From: Tridacna crocea
Taxonomy: Eukaryota > Mollusca > Bivalvia > Cardiida > Cardiidae
Assembly: GCA_943736015.1 (NCBI GenBank)
Contig: OX031072.1
Location: 6,165,501 to 6,229,500 of the forward strand
Length of the DNA stretch: 64,000 nt
Direction of reading: 5' to 3'
This document shows, in pieces, positions 40,352 through 50,534 of this stretch. Both the position numbers and the translations under genes were made by a program. Under the pieces are notes generated by a model. It saw only the letters and a list, made by a program, of their open reading frames with translations, did no database searches and was not told the origin of the DNA. Position 1 is the first letter of the stretch. Each line of letters opens with the position of its first letter.

Positions 40352-40580
40352 TTAACCCTTTCCCAAACGAAAAAAAATTTAGATTGGTCTAAATTGAAAG
40401 CAGTTGAAGATGACAAAATATACATAACTAAAAAATTGAAATTTGTTTCCAGCAGGGTAGAAAACAATGTGGGAAAAGGAGAAAATGCTCGTCACCAGCA
40501 TTTTCTCCTTTTCCCACAATGTTTTCAAAAGGCTTCTTTTTCAGTGTCTTCAAAAGTCGGGATTGTCTGGTTAAGGTTTA
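40352..40580 (-). mobile_element. Family A MITE, reverse; first of the 40-50 kb cluster
   Basis: TTAA at left; right end gtctggttaaggtttac. Its right end plus 40 bases of flank recur at 41457-41545. Confidence 0.85.
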
Positions 40581-40589
40581 CACAGTCAG

Positions 40590-40758
40590 TATGACAGAGT
40601 TGTTCTAGAAAGCCTCTAGAAAACATTGTGCGAAAAGAAGAAAATGCTGGTAACCAGCATTTCTTCCTTTTCCCACTATGTTTTCCACCCGTCACAAAAA
40701 AATAAATAAAAATTTTTGTGGAACAAACCTATAATTCTGTCATTTGGTAATGAGTTAA
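40590..40758 (+). mobile_element. Family A MITE, left-truncated
   Basis: Starts inside the short arm (agcctctagaaaacattgtg); right TTAA 40755-40758. Confidence 0.82.
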
Positions 40759-40982
40759 CTCTTCACCAAACAATCCATTGTTTTCACGACCCTGATAAAG
40801 AAGGTTTCTGAAAAAATTGTTGGAAAAGGAGAAAATGCTGATAACCACCATTTTCTCCTATTCCCACAATATTTTCTACCCTATCAGAGAGCTCAAATTC
40901 AATTGGAAAATTTTGAATCTATTACTTGTAGATGTGTCTAGAACAGACAGAGTCCAAAATTCTACGTTTGGGTAAGGGTTAA
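40755..40982 (+). mobile_element. Family A MITE, forward, TTAA shared on both sides
   Basis: Middle of three copies joined through single TTAA sites. Long arm diverged. Confidence 0.82.
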
Positions 40983-41219
40983 AGCCTTATCAAACTATAG
41001 AATTTTAGACTTGTCCAAATTGAAAGGATTTGCAGATGACAAAATGATAATGACTCTAAAGTCTAAAAATTAAACTTGACTTTAGAAGGGTAGAAAATAT
41101 TTCGAGAAAAGGAGAAAATACTGGTTTATATCAGCATTTTCTCCTTTTTCCCCATCATGTTTTATAAAGGCTTCTTCCTCAGGGTCTTAAAAACCAGGGA
41201 TTGTTTGGTAAAGGGTTAA
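40979..41219 (-). mobile_element. Family A MITE, reverse, third of the chain
   Basis: TTAAAGCCTTATCAAAC ... GGTAAAGGGTTAA. A duplicated ctaaagtctaaaaattaaacttg lies before the palindrome. Confidence 0.82.
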
Positions 41220-41321
41220 ACTTTCATCAAATATTCAATGTTTTCCTACTTGCTGATGAAAAAGAAAAAGCCTTTGGAAATAATAAGAGAAGCTGAAAGT
41301 GTTGGATAGTACATAATTTAA
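41216..41321. mobile_element. Family A remnant, palindrome lost
   Basis: ttaaactttcatcaaatattc ... aaagcctttggaaataataag, then the next TTAA. Confidence 0.5.
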
Positions 41322-41511
41322 CTCTTTACCAAATGACGAAGTTTTGGACTTATCCAAATTGAAAGCATTCGCAGACAACAAAATAAACATTACTCAAAAA
41401 TTGAAATTAAGTCTTGGGAAGGGTAGAAAACATTTTCTCCTTTTCCTACATGTTTTCAAAAGGCTTCTTTTTCAGTGTCTTCAAAAGTCGGGATTATCTG
41501 GTTAAGAGTTA
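41318..41511 (-). mobile_element. Family A MITE, left palindrome arm deleted
   Basis: ggtagaaaacattttctccttttcc joins the outer left arm to the right arm. Confidence 0.82.
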
Positions 41512-41594
41512 CACAGTCAGTAGCAGAGTTGTTCTAATCTATTCTCTACAACAAAGTGTCATCAGGATAAAGTGCAAAAGGAAGTCCTTGACAT

Positions 41595-41654
41595 TTTGCC
41601 AAACAAAAAGATTTAAGACTTGTCCGAGGATGAAAGGAATTTGTAGATAGCATA
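41595..41654 (-). mobile_element. Left part of a family A copy split by the Kolobok-like element
   Basis: tgccaaacaaaaagatttaagacttgtccgagg...aggaatttgtagatagcat; continues at 43089-43183. Confidence 0.7.
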
Positions 41655-41969
41655 TTAAAGGGCAAATCCTAAGATTTTTTGACCATACTGTTTTTTTGCT
41701 CCAATCAGCTGCAAATGATGTTAGTAAACACGTGTCCATCGGTTTTCATAAATACCACTCTGTAACATGCCATAAATCACGCTCGAATTGTCACGCTGAT
41801 ATACGGCCCCAAAAATGGTGCATGGCTTACTTCCCCTGATTCGCTTATCTTCCCTACCTGTGTGACGTCATAGTCGCGTAAGCCTGTGTTTACAGTCAGT
41901 AGAAATAAGTAGGAACGCTGATGATTATACGCAGATATCTGAGTATTAACATAGAATTCAGCCGAAAAA

Positions 41970-42323
41970 ATGGTAAATTGTGCAGCCTATGGCTTCAACG
42001 TCGAATCAGGAACACATAGAATTAGTATGTTCAAATTTCCGAAGGAATTAAAAATGAGGACACTATGGATTCAACGTTTAAACCGGGGCCGGACAGTAAC
42101 GGAGGATTTTGTGCCATCAGTTCATTCCAAATTGTGTTTGAAACACTTCGAGGACAGTCAGTTCTTAATAAGTCCAAAACTCGTAAAAGAAGTTGGTTAT
42201 AGGAATATTAGGCTGCGATTAAAACCTGATGCTGTGCCGACATTGTTCGAAACTCCGAGTCGAAATAAGATAGGCATTCCGCAATGGCAATCTCCAAAAA
42301 GAAAAACAAACATAAGTCGGTAA
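41970..42323 (+). CDS. THAP-domain protein fragment, transposon-encoded
   Basis: 117 codons. Starts MVNCAAYGF: the first THAP Cys (C4) is present but the expected second Cys in the G-C position is Phe9. W33 (TLWIQRL), C56-x2-H59 (LCLKHF) and the A-V-P-T-L-F box (88-93) are in the expected order. THAP domains bind DNA through a C2CH zinc site; loss of one ligand suggests decay. A donor-like gtaatt overlaps the last codons, so this may be exon 1 of a longer transposase whose rest is missing. Confidence 0.8.
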   Translation: MVNCAAYGFNVESGTHRISMFKFPKELKMRTLWIQRLNRGRTVTEDFVPSVHSKLCLKHFEDSQFLISPKLVKEVGYRNIRLRLKPDAVPTLFETPSRNKIGIPQWQSPKRKTNISR

Positions 42324-42432
42324 TTCCTTTAATTGTTTTTCGTAATATTTTATCCTTTTCTAGATCTACATTCTGGACAAAGTAGAAATTGGTGCCGTTT
42401 TCTCCCTTGTTTTCCCCAAATGTTTTCAACAT

Positions 42433-42658
42433 TTAACCCTTTACCACAAGACAAAATTTTAGAATGGTCCAAATTAAAAGCACTTGCAAACAAAGTAAAC
42501 CTAACTGAAATATTGAAATTTGTTTCCACCAGGATAGAAAACATTGTAGGATAAGAAGAAAATGTTGGTTACCAGCATTCTTTCCTTTTCCCACAATGTT
42601 TTAAAAAGGCTTCCATCTCAGGGTTGTAAAAGCCAGGGATTGTTTGGTAAAGGGTTAA
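42433..42658 (-). mobile_element. Family A MITE nested in the Kolobok-like element
   Basis: TTAA at both ends; left arm gtaggataagaagaaaatg diverged. Confidence 0.88.
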
Positions 42659-42785
42659 TTTGCACATGACAAAAAATGGTAATCAAAAAGTTGAAATGAA
42701 ATTTGATTTGGAAAGGATGGAAAACATAATGGGAAAAGGAGAAAATCTTAGCATTTTCTCTTTTCCTCACAATGTTTTCAAAGGC
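42655..42785 (-). mobile_element. Family A MITE, partial
   Basis: ttaatttgcacatgac ... gggaaaaggagaaaatcttagcattttctc; the palindrome centre is lost symmetrically. Confidence 0.7.
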
Positions 42786-42857
42786 AACAACATAACATAT
42801 TCATCCAAATTCATAACATAGATTTTGGAAGTACCAAAGTCTGGATTGTTCAAATGA

Positions 42858-43018
42858 TGTTAACTTTCAAGTGTTTCAGCTTTTTCTTCCTTTTCCACAA
42901 TGTTTTCAAAAGGCTTCTGTCTCAGGGTTGTAAAAAACAAAGGGTCAAGTGACCATTCACCAAACACAAAAATTTTAGACTGGTTCAAATTGAAAGCATT
43001 TGCAGACAACAAAAGAAT
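42858..43018. mobile_element. Rearranged family A fragments
   Basis: A right-arm piece (ccacaatgttttcaaaaggcttctgtctc) followed by a left-arm piece (accaaacacaaaaattttagactgg), in the order opposite to a normal copy. Confidence 0.65.
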
Positions 43019-43088
43019 TGTGAACCAAAAATATTTGCAGCTGATTGGAGTAAAAAACAGTATGGTCAAAATATATTAGGATTTGCCC

Positions 43089-43183
43089 TTAAACAGTAAA
43101 CATCTTTTTCTTCCCACACTGTTTTTCAAACACTCTTTCTTTGGGTATTGGAAACTAGACCTAGGGTTTGCATGGTAAAGGGT
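43089..43183 (-). mobile_element. Right part of the split family A copy
   Basis: ttcttcccacactgtttttcaaacactctttc ... catggtaaagggtg. Confidence 0.7.
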
Positions 43184-43494
43184 GAAGTCAGTATCTGGCT
43201 ACCCCTAGTCATGGTCATAAATGTTAATCCATCACCGGCCAGTTGAAACAATACAGGAAATGGTTACATAACATTTGCATATCTCACCCCTTTACTCTGT
43301 AATATTTGTTTGTGACAGTAAACCCATGTTACAGCTTTTATCCCGTACACTTCTTCTATTAGACATTTCACTCTTTAAAATGATTTGACAACTTACTATC
43401 ATTTTGAACAAATTTTGAATTGTATCTTTACATTTCTGATTTGTGGATATTTCCCTGTTCCTATCCATACTCTAGTCTTCTAGACAGGCTACTG

Positions 43495-43715
43495 AGAGAA
43501 ATCTTTTGTTTTTACGACCCTTGTAAAGATAGAAAAAACTTTCGAAAACATTATAGGTAAAAGAGAAATGTTGCTGACCAGCATTTTCTCCTTTTTCTAC
43601 AATGTTTTTTACCCATCAAAAACTAGTCTAAACATGCAAGTTAAATCTAATTTGTTGACTCTATTTGCTTTCAATTCGGTTGAGTCAATAAATTTGATGT
43701 TTGGTAACAATTTAA
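43495..43715 (+). mobile_element. Family A MITE, forward, diverged
   Basis: Centre gaaatgttgctgaccagcattttc; right TTAA 43712-43715 shared with the next. Confidence 0.78.
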
Positions 43716-43833
43716 CCCTTTCCCAGACAGAAAATTTTGGACCAGACCAAATTCAAAGCAAAATTCAAATTCTGATACTGCTCCCTGTGAACTTAACCAG
43801 AACTTGTGCCCAATGTGTGGGATTTATATTTAA
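43712..43833 (-). mobile_element. Family A truncated copy between two others
   Basis: ttaaccctttcccagacagaaaattttgg, then a different filler up to TTAA 43830. Confidence 0.65.
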
Positions 43834-44077
43834 CCCTTTACCAATCAATCCATAATTTTTACGACCCCGAAGACAGCAGACTTTTAAAAACATTGTAAGA
43901 AAGTAACCAGCTACCTAGTAGAAAGTAACCTAGTAACCAGCATATTCTCCTGTTAACATAGTGTTTTACTCTACTGGAAAAAAATTTCAATTTTTAAAAT
44001 ATATAACTTTATTTTGTCGTCTGCAAGCTATTTCAGTTTGGACCTGTTTAATATTTTGTCGTATGGTAAAGAGTTAA
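43830..44077 (+). mobile_element. Family A MITE, forward, with local duplication
   Basis: aagaaagtaaccagctacctagtagaaagtaacctagtaaccagc shows a small tandem duplication in the palindrome centre. Confidence 0.78.
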
Positions 44078-44480
44078 AAGTAGAAAATATTGTGGATAAA
44101 GGATAAATTGATACAAACGTGGTTACCCAGAATATAAAATAATTTTGATGATTGTCTTAATGATCTCGGAACATATTATTTTATCAAATTTCACGCTCGT
44201 TAACAAATTTCAAACTATTCTTATTCTCACGAAAATCGCGATTTATTGTGTAACCCTTCACCCATGAGAGAACAAATTTTGTACCTCTCAATGTTTACAG
44301 AATTCTTTACAAGGTACAAATATAGAATCTATCAACAAATAGTTAGAACTAACATCTCACGATTATCAATCGTAAAAGTCAAGAAATCGGTTATTTGACA
44401 TGAAACTAAAGTGTAGGAGAAATGTCTTTAAAAGTGTCGGGGAACTGTGTAGTCGTGGAACTGTCTTGAAACCGTCTTTT

Positions 44481-44502
44481 TTATTATTATTATTATTATT
44501 AT
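44481..44502 (+). repeat. (TTA)n microsatellite
   Basis: ttattattattattattatta. Confidence 0.9.
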
Positions 44503-44582
44503 AGCCACCCGTAAATCTACTGAAAATACTTCAAGTGAAACAAAGCTTATGCCGTACACTTAATTTTATCATGTATCGAATA

Positions 44583-45047
44583 ATATTTCTGTAAGCGACG
44601 TTCGCCCCGTAGCCTAATACATGTAGGCGTGATACTCATCACGCTGTTCAAAAGTCCGGCATAACATCGTTATTTTCGCCATTGGTGGGCGAATTTTTAC
44701 TTTTATCCTCATCATCAGAAACTATTAAGTTTCATTAAAATCTTGGTGGTACATGTACGGCCTTACCGGCCTAGAATCGTGTATTCCTTCGTCTTAAATA
44801 TCGCTCATTTCACTATCTGAAACAAGGTCCATATTGAAACAAACGCTCCTATGACGTCACAGATCAAGGTGCGCTACAATAAGTAAGGGAGGTAAGCGAT
44901 GCAAGAAAAACTAATAAGCAAAAATATAAATTGAAAAAAAGTACTTTTACTAATTTTTTTTTCAAATTACAATATTACCAGGTTGCCATTTGATAGATGT
45001 AGATTTCAAAATTAATCATATCAGAAACTTGTTGATTTGCCCTTTAA
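44583..45047 (-). mobile_element. Terminal part of a second TTAA element, minus orientation
   Basis: Right end GATTTGCCCTTTAA repeats the 14 terminal bases of the Kolobok-like element. 44820-44890 resembles, inverted, the leader before the THAP ORF (tgacgtca, then ccctta/cttccc and tcgctta). A decayed minus-strand peptide reads MDLVSDSEM ... RPVRPYMY near 44720-44840. Confidence 0.5.
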
Positions 45048-45151
45048 GCGTGATTCTTTGGAAGGATAGACAACACCAGCGTTTCTTTCTTACACCATTG
45101 TCTGGAATTCTTTCTTGGATTTATTAAAACTCTGGAGGATGTGGTAAAGCG

Positions 45152-45383
45152 TTAAGCCTTTACCACACGATCCAGATTCTTTTTAACTACCCTGAGAAAG
45201 AACGCTTTTGAAAACTTTATGGGGAAAGGAGAAAATACTGGTAATCATCATTTTCTCTTTTTCCCCAACAGTGTTTTTTAATCTTCCAAAACAAATTTTA
45301 GCTTTGAGTTATATCTACTTTGTCGTTTGCAAATACTTTCGATTTGGGCTAGTGTTGAAATTTGTTGTTTGGTAGAGGGTTAA
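45152..45383 (+). mobile_element. Family A MITE, forward, diverged
   Basis: TTAAGCCTTTACCACACGATCC ... GGTAGAGGGTTAA. Confidence 0.82.
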
Positions 45384-45523
45384 TCAAAAGTGACTAAAAA
45401 GGCAAAATCAATTTTAGAAATAGTAAAGAGAAAACACTGTGAGGAAAAAGAAAAAAAAAAGCTGGTTCCACAATAATTTTAAAAATTTGTTTCCTCAGAA
45501 TTAAAAAGTCACTGGTTTGTTAA
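45380..45523 (-). mobile_element. Family A remnant joined by TTAA on both sides
   Basis: cactgtgaggaaaaagaaaaaaaaaagctgg; the palindrome is nearly erased. Confidence 0.55.
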
Positions 45524-45747
45524 CTCTTTACCACACGACAAAATTTTAGACTGGTTCAAATTGAAAGCATTTGCAGACGACAAAATAAAGGTGACTGAAA
45601 AATTGAAATTTGTTCTGGGAAGGGTAGAAAATACTGTGGGAAAAGGAGAAAATGCTGGTTACCAGCATTTTCTCCTTTTCCCACAGTGTTTTCAAAAGGC
45701 TTCTTTCTCAGGGGCGTCAAAAGTAGGGATTGTGTGGTAATGGGTTA
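45520..45747 (-). mobile_element. Family A MITE, reverse, near-consensus
   Basis: Left arm aatactgtggg and right arm cccacagtg; fully paired centre gctggttaccagc. Confidence 0.92.
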
Positions 45748-45797
45748 AGTAAAAGGTTAAAGTAAAGAAAGATTGAATGTTGTTTTTGCCTCTGTCC

Positions 45798-46021
45798 ACA
45801 TTTACCACACAGCAGAATTTTAGACCTATCCAAATCGAAAGCATTTGTGGGTGATAATTTCATAATGGCTCAAATAATGCAAGTTTTCTTTGATAGAGAA
45901 GAAAACTTTGTGGGAAAAGGAGAAAATGCTGGTTATCCGCAATTTCTCATTTTCCCACAAAGTTTTCAAAAGCCTCTTCCTCAGGGGCATTAAAAGTCAT
46001 CATTTTGTGTTTAAGGGTTAA
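45798..46021 (-). mobile_element. Family A MITE, reverse
   Basis: Paired outer variant aactttgtggg / cccacaaagtt on both arms; centre decayed. Confidence 0.85.
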
Positions 46022-46084
46022 GTTATATCAAGGTGACAACTCACATATTCACCATTACTAGGCTAGAGCTATAAAGGGTCTTGC

Positions 46085-46310
46085 TTAATTCATTACCCAA
46101 CAACAATATTTTAGGCTTGTCCAGATCTAAAGCGTTTGCACAGGACAAAATAAATGTGACTCAAAAATTGAAATTTGTTTCCAGCAGGGTAGAAAACATT
46201 GTGAGAAAAGGAGAAAATACTGCTTACCAGCATTTTCTCCTTTTCCCACGTTATTCAAAGGCTTTTTTCTCAGGGTTGTCAAAAGTAGGGATTGTGTGGT
46301 AATGGGTTAA
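46085..46310 (-). mobile_element. Family A MITE, reverse
   Basis: TTAATTCATTACCCAAC ... GGTAATGGGTTAA; right arm shortened (cccacgttattc). Confidence 0.88.
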
Positions 46311-46330
46311 GGTCATTCCACAAAAAAAAG

Positions 46331-46413
46331 CTCAGTGGATCCAGTGAGGTCCTGAAACTGGGATCTCCAGGTCATGGGTTAAGACACATTACTATTGAGC
46401 TACCCAGAACCCC
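46331..46413 (-). mobile_element. tRNA-like SINE head
   Basis: The minus strand reads GGGTAGCTCAATAGTAATG (A box) and cctggagatcccagtttcagg. The body is absent. Confidence 0.45.
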
Positions 46414-46452
46414 TAAATAAAGACACAATGAAGGGAACAATGTGCTTTTGAA

Positions 46453-46682
46453 TCAATCCGTTACCACACAATCCCTACTTTTGACGACCCTCAGAAAGAA
46501 GATTTTAGAAAACATTGTGAGAAAAGAAGAAAATGCTGGTAACCAGCATTTTCTCCTTTTCCCACAATGTTTTCTACCCTTCACAAAAACAAATTTCAAA
46601 TTTTCATTCATCTTTTGTTTGTCATCTGCAAATGTTTTCAACCTGGGCCTGTCAAAAATTTTGTCGTTTGGTAACGAGTTAA
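46453..46682 (+). mobile_element. Family A MITE, forward, first of a joined pair
   Basis: Right TTAA 46679-46682 serves as the left TTAA of the next copy. Confidence 0.9.
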
Positions 46683-46913
46683 CCCACTACATGTACCACA
46701 CAATCCCTACTTTTGATGACCCTGTGAAAGACGCCTTTAGAAAACATAGTGGAAAAAGGGGAAAATGCTGGTAACCAGCATTTTCTCCTTTACCCACAAT
46801 GTTTTCTATCCATCACAAAGCGAATCTCAAATTTTCAGTCACTTTTATATTGTCATCTGAAAATGCTTTCAATTTGGACATGCCAAAAATTTTGTTGTTT
46901 GGTAATGAGTTAA
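46679..46913 (+). mobile_element. Family A MITE, forward, second of the pair
   Basis: ttaacccactacatgtaccacac has a 5-base insertion in the terminal repeat. Confidence 0.9.
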
Positions 46914-47002
46914 ACAGAAAAAATGAAACAAAGCAAAAATGGGCTCAATTCCTTCCTTGTTACTCTGTTGTTAAGGTAGATGTCAATCATGTTGTACGAT
47001 AT

Positions 47003-47235
47003 TCAACCCTTTACCAAACAATCCTGAGTTTAGATAGCTCTGTGGAAGAGGCATTTTGAAATCATTGTGGGAAAAGGAGAAAATTCATTCAATCAGCGTT
47101 CTCTCATTTTCTCACTATGCTGTCTATCTTACCAGAGAACTTGCCATAAGCCCATATTATATAAGGTTTTAAATTTGAATGGCTCATGTTTTGAATTTGG
47201 GAGCATCTTAAAATTTGTTATGTGGGAATGAGTTT
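47003..47235 (+). mobile_element. Family A MITE, diverged
   Basis: ttcaaccctttaccaaacaatcc ... gtgggaatgagttta; palindrome centre lost. Confidence 0.72.
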
Positions 47236-47344
47236 ATCATGTAATATGAGATTTAGAGCTTGTAGAGTCTATTACCATGATGTGGGATTAGATTGTTTAC
47301 ATACCACTGCATGAAGGTTGTAACCTTTTGAATATTATCCACTT

Positions 47345-47571
47345 TTAACCCTTTCCCAAACGACAAATTTTGGACTCTTCCAAACTGAAAGAGTTTGCAG
47401 GCGACAATTTTAGATTTTGAGAAAATGGCAGAAAGTTCTCAAAAAGGGTAGAAAACACTGTGGGAAAAGGAGAAATTGCTCGTTACGAGCAATTTCTCCT
47501 TTTCCCACAGTATTTTCAAAAGACTTTTACTGCAGACACGTAAAAACCAGGGCTTGTTTGGGAAAGGGTAA
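47345..47571 (-). mobile_element. Family A' MITE
   Basis: Centre gaaattgctcgttacgagcaatttc intact; ends TTAACCCTTTCCC / GGGAAAGGGTAA. Confidence 0.9.
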
Positions 47572-47974
47572 ACGTGCAAGGTTTTTTAGATACAGCTGGT
47601 ATAAGGTTTTGCAGGCCTCTTCATAATTTGAGAAAATTTATACATGTATAGCCATCATAAAAATTGGTTTGTAGAGGCATCAGCAAGTTTTTGATTGTTG
47701 CAGTTTTTCACACTGATCTTGATCTACACCCACTGCAAAATATGCTAGGGATGAGATGGTCTGCTGTTTAGAGGTTACAATGAAGTGATATTGGTACTGT
47801 AGGGAAAATATGGAAGCTCTTGGGAGGACTGCATTGATCTAGATCAGACTGCACAAAACGTGATGTCCACTTTATTTTCTCCTTTTCTCACAATGTTTTC
47901 AGAAAAGACTTTTTCCTTGGGGTCATTATACGTAACTAGAGATTGTGTAGTATTGTAATAAAGGTAGCTCAAAA
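47572..47974. other. Spacer with family B and A scraps
   Basis: cactgatcttgatctacaccc and gcattgatctagatcagactgc look like B arms; tttattttctccttttctcacaatgttttcag is an A arm. Confidence 0.5.
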
Positions 47975-48197
47975 TTAATCCTTTCCCAAACAACATTTTT
48001 TTATCCTCTTCCAAGCTGAAGGCATCTACAAAAGAAACATTCAGAATTGGTACAAATGAGCTCTAGGTCTTTGATAGGGTAGAAAACATTGTGGGAAAAG
48101 GAAAAAAATGCTGGTTACCAACATTTTTTCCTTAATGTTTTCAAAAGTTTTTATTTCCAAGGGTTGTGAAAACCGGGATTGTTTGGTAAAGGGTTAA
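47975..48197 (-). mobile_element. Family A MITE, reverse
   Basis: TTAATCCTTTCCC left, GGTAAAGGGTTAA right; centre gctggttaccaacatttt. Confidence 0.85.
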
Positions 48198-48313
48198 AAA
48201 TGATTACTGTCTTGTACCCCACCTGGTTTCACATCATATAACCAAGATTTAATTTGTTGTCTGCAGATGCATAGAATTTGGTCCAGGCCAAATATTTGTC
48301 GTTTGGTAAAGAG

Positions 48314-48542
48314 TTAACCCATTACCACACAATCCCTACTTTTGACGACCCTGAGAAAGAAGCCTTCAGAAAACATTGTGGGAAAAGGAGAAAATGCTGG
48401 TAACCAGCATTTTCTCCTTTTCCCACAATGTTTTCTTTCCTTCCAAAAACAAATTTCAAATTTTCACTCTGTTTTATTTTGTCATTTGAGGTTGCTTTCA
48501 ATTTGGAAGAGTCTTAAATTTTGTCGTTTGGTAAAGAGTTAA
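48314..48542 (+). mobile_element. Family A MITE, forward, joined to a left remnant
   Basis: 48240-48317 is the long-arm end of another copy; the two share TTAA 48314-48317. Confidence 0.9.
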
Positions 48543-48629
48543 GGAGAAAGTTTAGACAGACTTTAAAAAGCAGATATGGTTGGGATTATAGGAAGTGACA
48601 ATGTTTTAAAAATTTACCAGTTCCATTCA

Positions 48630-48860
48630 GTAAGAAAATGCACAATTCCTACTTTTAACATTGAACCCTGAGAAAGAAGCTTTTAGAAAAAGTTATCAGA
48701 AAAGGAGAAAATGCTGGTAACCAGTATTTTCTCCTTTTTTCCACAATGTTTTCTACCCTTTCTAAAACAAATTTCAGTTTTTGAGCCACATTTATTTTGT
48801 CGTCTGCAAATGTTTTTTATTTGGACAAGTCTACAGTTTTATCGTTTGGTAAGGAGTTAA
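48630..48860 (+). mobile_element. Family A MITE, forward
   Basis: Left end lost (aagaaaatgcacaattcc), right TTAA 48857-48860. Confidence 0.82.
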
Positions 48861-48970
48861 GAAACTACATAAAACATACTTTACCACCATTTTTTCCTTT
48901 TCCCTCAATGTTTTCTGAAGGCTCCTTTCTCAGGGGCGTCAAAAGTAGGGATTGTGTGGTAATGGGTTAA
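48857..48970 (-). mobile_element. Family A MITE, half copy
   Basis: Only the right arm and short arm remain, to TTAA 48967-48970. Confidence 0.78.
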
Positions 48971-49744
48971 ATAAGAAAACAGGTTGAGAATGAGCAATCT
49001 TTCTCTCCGATGACATACAATTGCAAGTGTGAACAACAGTCCTGTGTTGCTCTATTGAGATGCAATGGTATTGCGTGACATTCTTGAAGGCCTAGTTAAA
49101 ATATAAATGGAAATTAACAAAAGTTGTTTAAATCAATGGTGTCCCTGCATTGAACCGACATGCTTCCCCATGCTTTTTCGGACCTGTATTTCACCGCAAC
49201 TATTGCAGTCCCTGACACTTTGGTGTTTCTTCCGATCATATATTATGTGTGTTTTGATGGGTTATCCAAAACATTTGTATTATTGTGTTATAAACTGAAA
49301 ATGGCATATTTTTGGACTTTACTGGGGCATTATGGGTTGAGTGGTTGAGTGCAGATTTTTGTTTTCATTGAGACATCAAATGCAATTGCCTTTTTACATG
49401 GCAAATAAAGCTCCAAAGGCTAAGGACATTATGTCCAGCCGAAAAAGTCATAATCTACAAACAGCAAAAAGCAAGATTGTTGCATATTTCAACCCATTTA
49501 CTTTACATCAGTTTGGAGTAAAGTCCTTACAACTTATATTAAACTGCAAAATAAATGAAATGAATATTTCTACTCAATGGCAAAAACCAAAATAGATGTA
49601 TTGCACTTTTGAAGCAGTCTGTTCTTAATCTACACTCATTCAACAGTTCCAAAAAAGCAGCATGAGTCACAATTAGCAGCCTATTATTGGTTTAATTGCT
49701 GTACTCTAGATGACTGTTTCCTGTGAACTTTAATCCTGTGAACT
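48971..49744. other. MITE-free spacer inside the cluster
   Basis: Three short overlapping plus-strand ORFs (49107-49595) without recognised domains or splice context; no gene is called. Confidence 0.4.
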
Positions 49745-49880
49745 TTAACCCATCACCACAGGACAAAATATTCAACTTGACCATATGGAATGCATTTGCA
49801 AATGACTATAAAATGTGGTTGAAATGACGGAAATTTTGTTTGATAGGATGAACAACATGGTGGGAAAAGGAGATTCAATT
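49745..49880 (-). mobile_element. Family A MITE, partial
   Basis: ttaacccatcaccacaggacaaaatattc ... aacatggtgggaaaaggag; right half missing. Confidence 0.7.
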
Positions 49881-49999
49881 CAAAACAAGATATCATCAAA
49901 CAAAGCATTTCACAGAAATGAGTTTTTCTCCTTCCTTGAAAAATTTTTCAAATCACCGATGGAATATATATAAATTATGTATTCCCACTTACGGTAGTA

Positions 50000-50168
50000 C
50001 CTGACTCATTACCATACTATTCCGACTTTTAATGACGCTGAGAAAGGAGCTTTTTAAAACCATTGAAGGAAAAGGAGCAAATGCTGGTAACCAGCATCTT
50101 TTCCCACAATGTTTTCAAAAGTTTCTTTCCCAAGGGTTGTGAAAAGTGTGCATTGTGTGGTAAAGGGT
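50000..50168. mobile_element. Family A copy with two short arms
   Basis: Left end is the short arm (accatactattccgacttttaatgac) and the right end is again a short arm (aagggttgtgaaaagtgtgcattgtgtgg), so the long arm is absent and the copy is symmetrical. Confidence 0.65.
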
Positions 50169-50209
50169 CTGCAATACCAGTACTTTGTCATATCCTGAAC
50201 AACTTAAGA

Positions 50210-50350
50210 TAATTCTTATCTCTTTACCACACCACAAAATTGTAGACTTCATGGTACTGTAAGCATTTACAATTTTTCATGTGACTCAAGTGATAGCATT
50301 TCCTCCCTGTCCCACAATGTTTTTCGAAAGGCTTCCTGCTCAGGGTGGTT
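50210..50350 (-). mobile_element. Family A MITE interrupted by a SINE fragment
   Basis: ccacaccacaaaattgtag ... gtttttcgaaaggcttcctgctcagggtgg, then SINE material. Confidence 0.65.
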
Positions 50351-50384
50351 AAAACTCGAGCAGTGATCTGCCACGGCTCTCCCA

Positions 50385-50534
50385 CCACTGACCATTTTCT
50401 TGACAGTTGTTACATAGGAAAGCAGCCAGTGGTTTGGAAAGAAAACTGGAGTACTGGCAAGACACTCCAGAAAAGCATGGATAGGTGTACTGGCCACCAT
50501 GATAATACTGAAATAATGTTGAAAATGGTATAAA
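50385..50534 (+). mobile_element. SINE 3' fragment
   Basis: aggtgtactggccaccatgataatactgaaataatgttgaaaatgg, the same 3' domain as at 14285 and 33480. Confidence 0.6.

Larger units (their letters stand above)
41655..43092 (+). mobile_element. Kolobok-like TTAA DNA transposon remnant with THAP exon
   Basis: Terminal inverted repeats of about 58 bp: TTAAAGGGCAAATCCTAA at the left, mirrored by TTAGGATTTGCCCTTAA at the right; the repeat continues through gaccatactgttttt and ctccaatcagctgcaaat. TTAA is duplicated at 41655-41658 and 43089-43092, and removing the element rejoins a family A copy. TTAA duplication plus a THAP protein is the hallmark of Kolobok. It has itself received family A insertions (42433-43018). 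Catalytic domain not seen. Confidence 0.75.

Noticed and set aside
8207-48542. A recurring ~65-residue predicted peptide (LRKKPLEN-x-GKGENAGNQHFLLFPQCF) in many short ORFs on both strands
   Set aside because: It is the translation of the family A palindrome and short arm. It appears on either strand with varied starts and no splice context, so it is not a gene family.
49107-49595. Three overlapping plus ORFs in the MITE-free spacer
   Set aside because: No domain, no splice sites in phase, compositional bias only.
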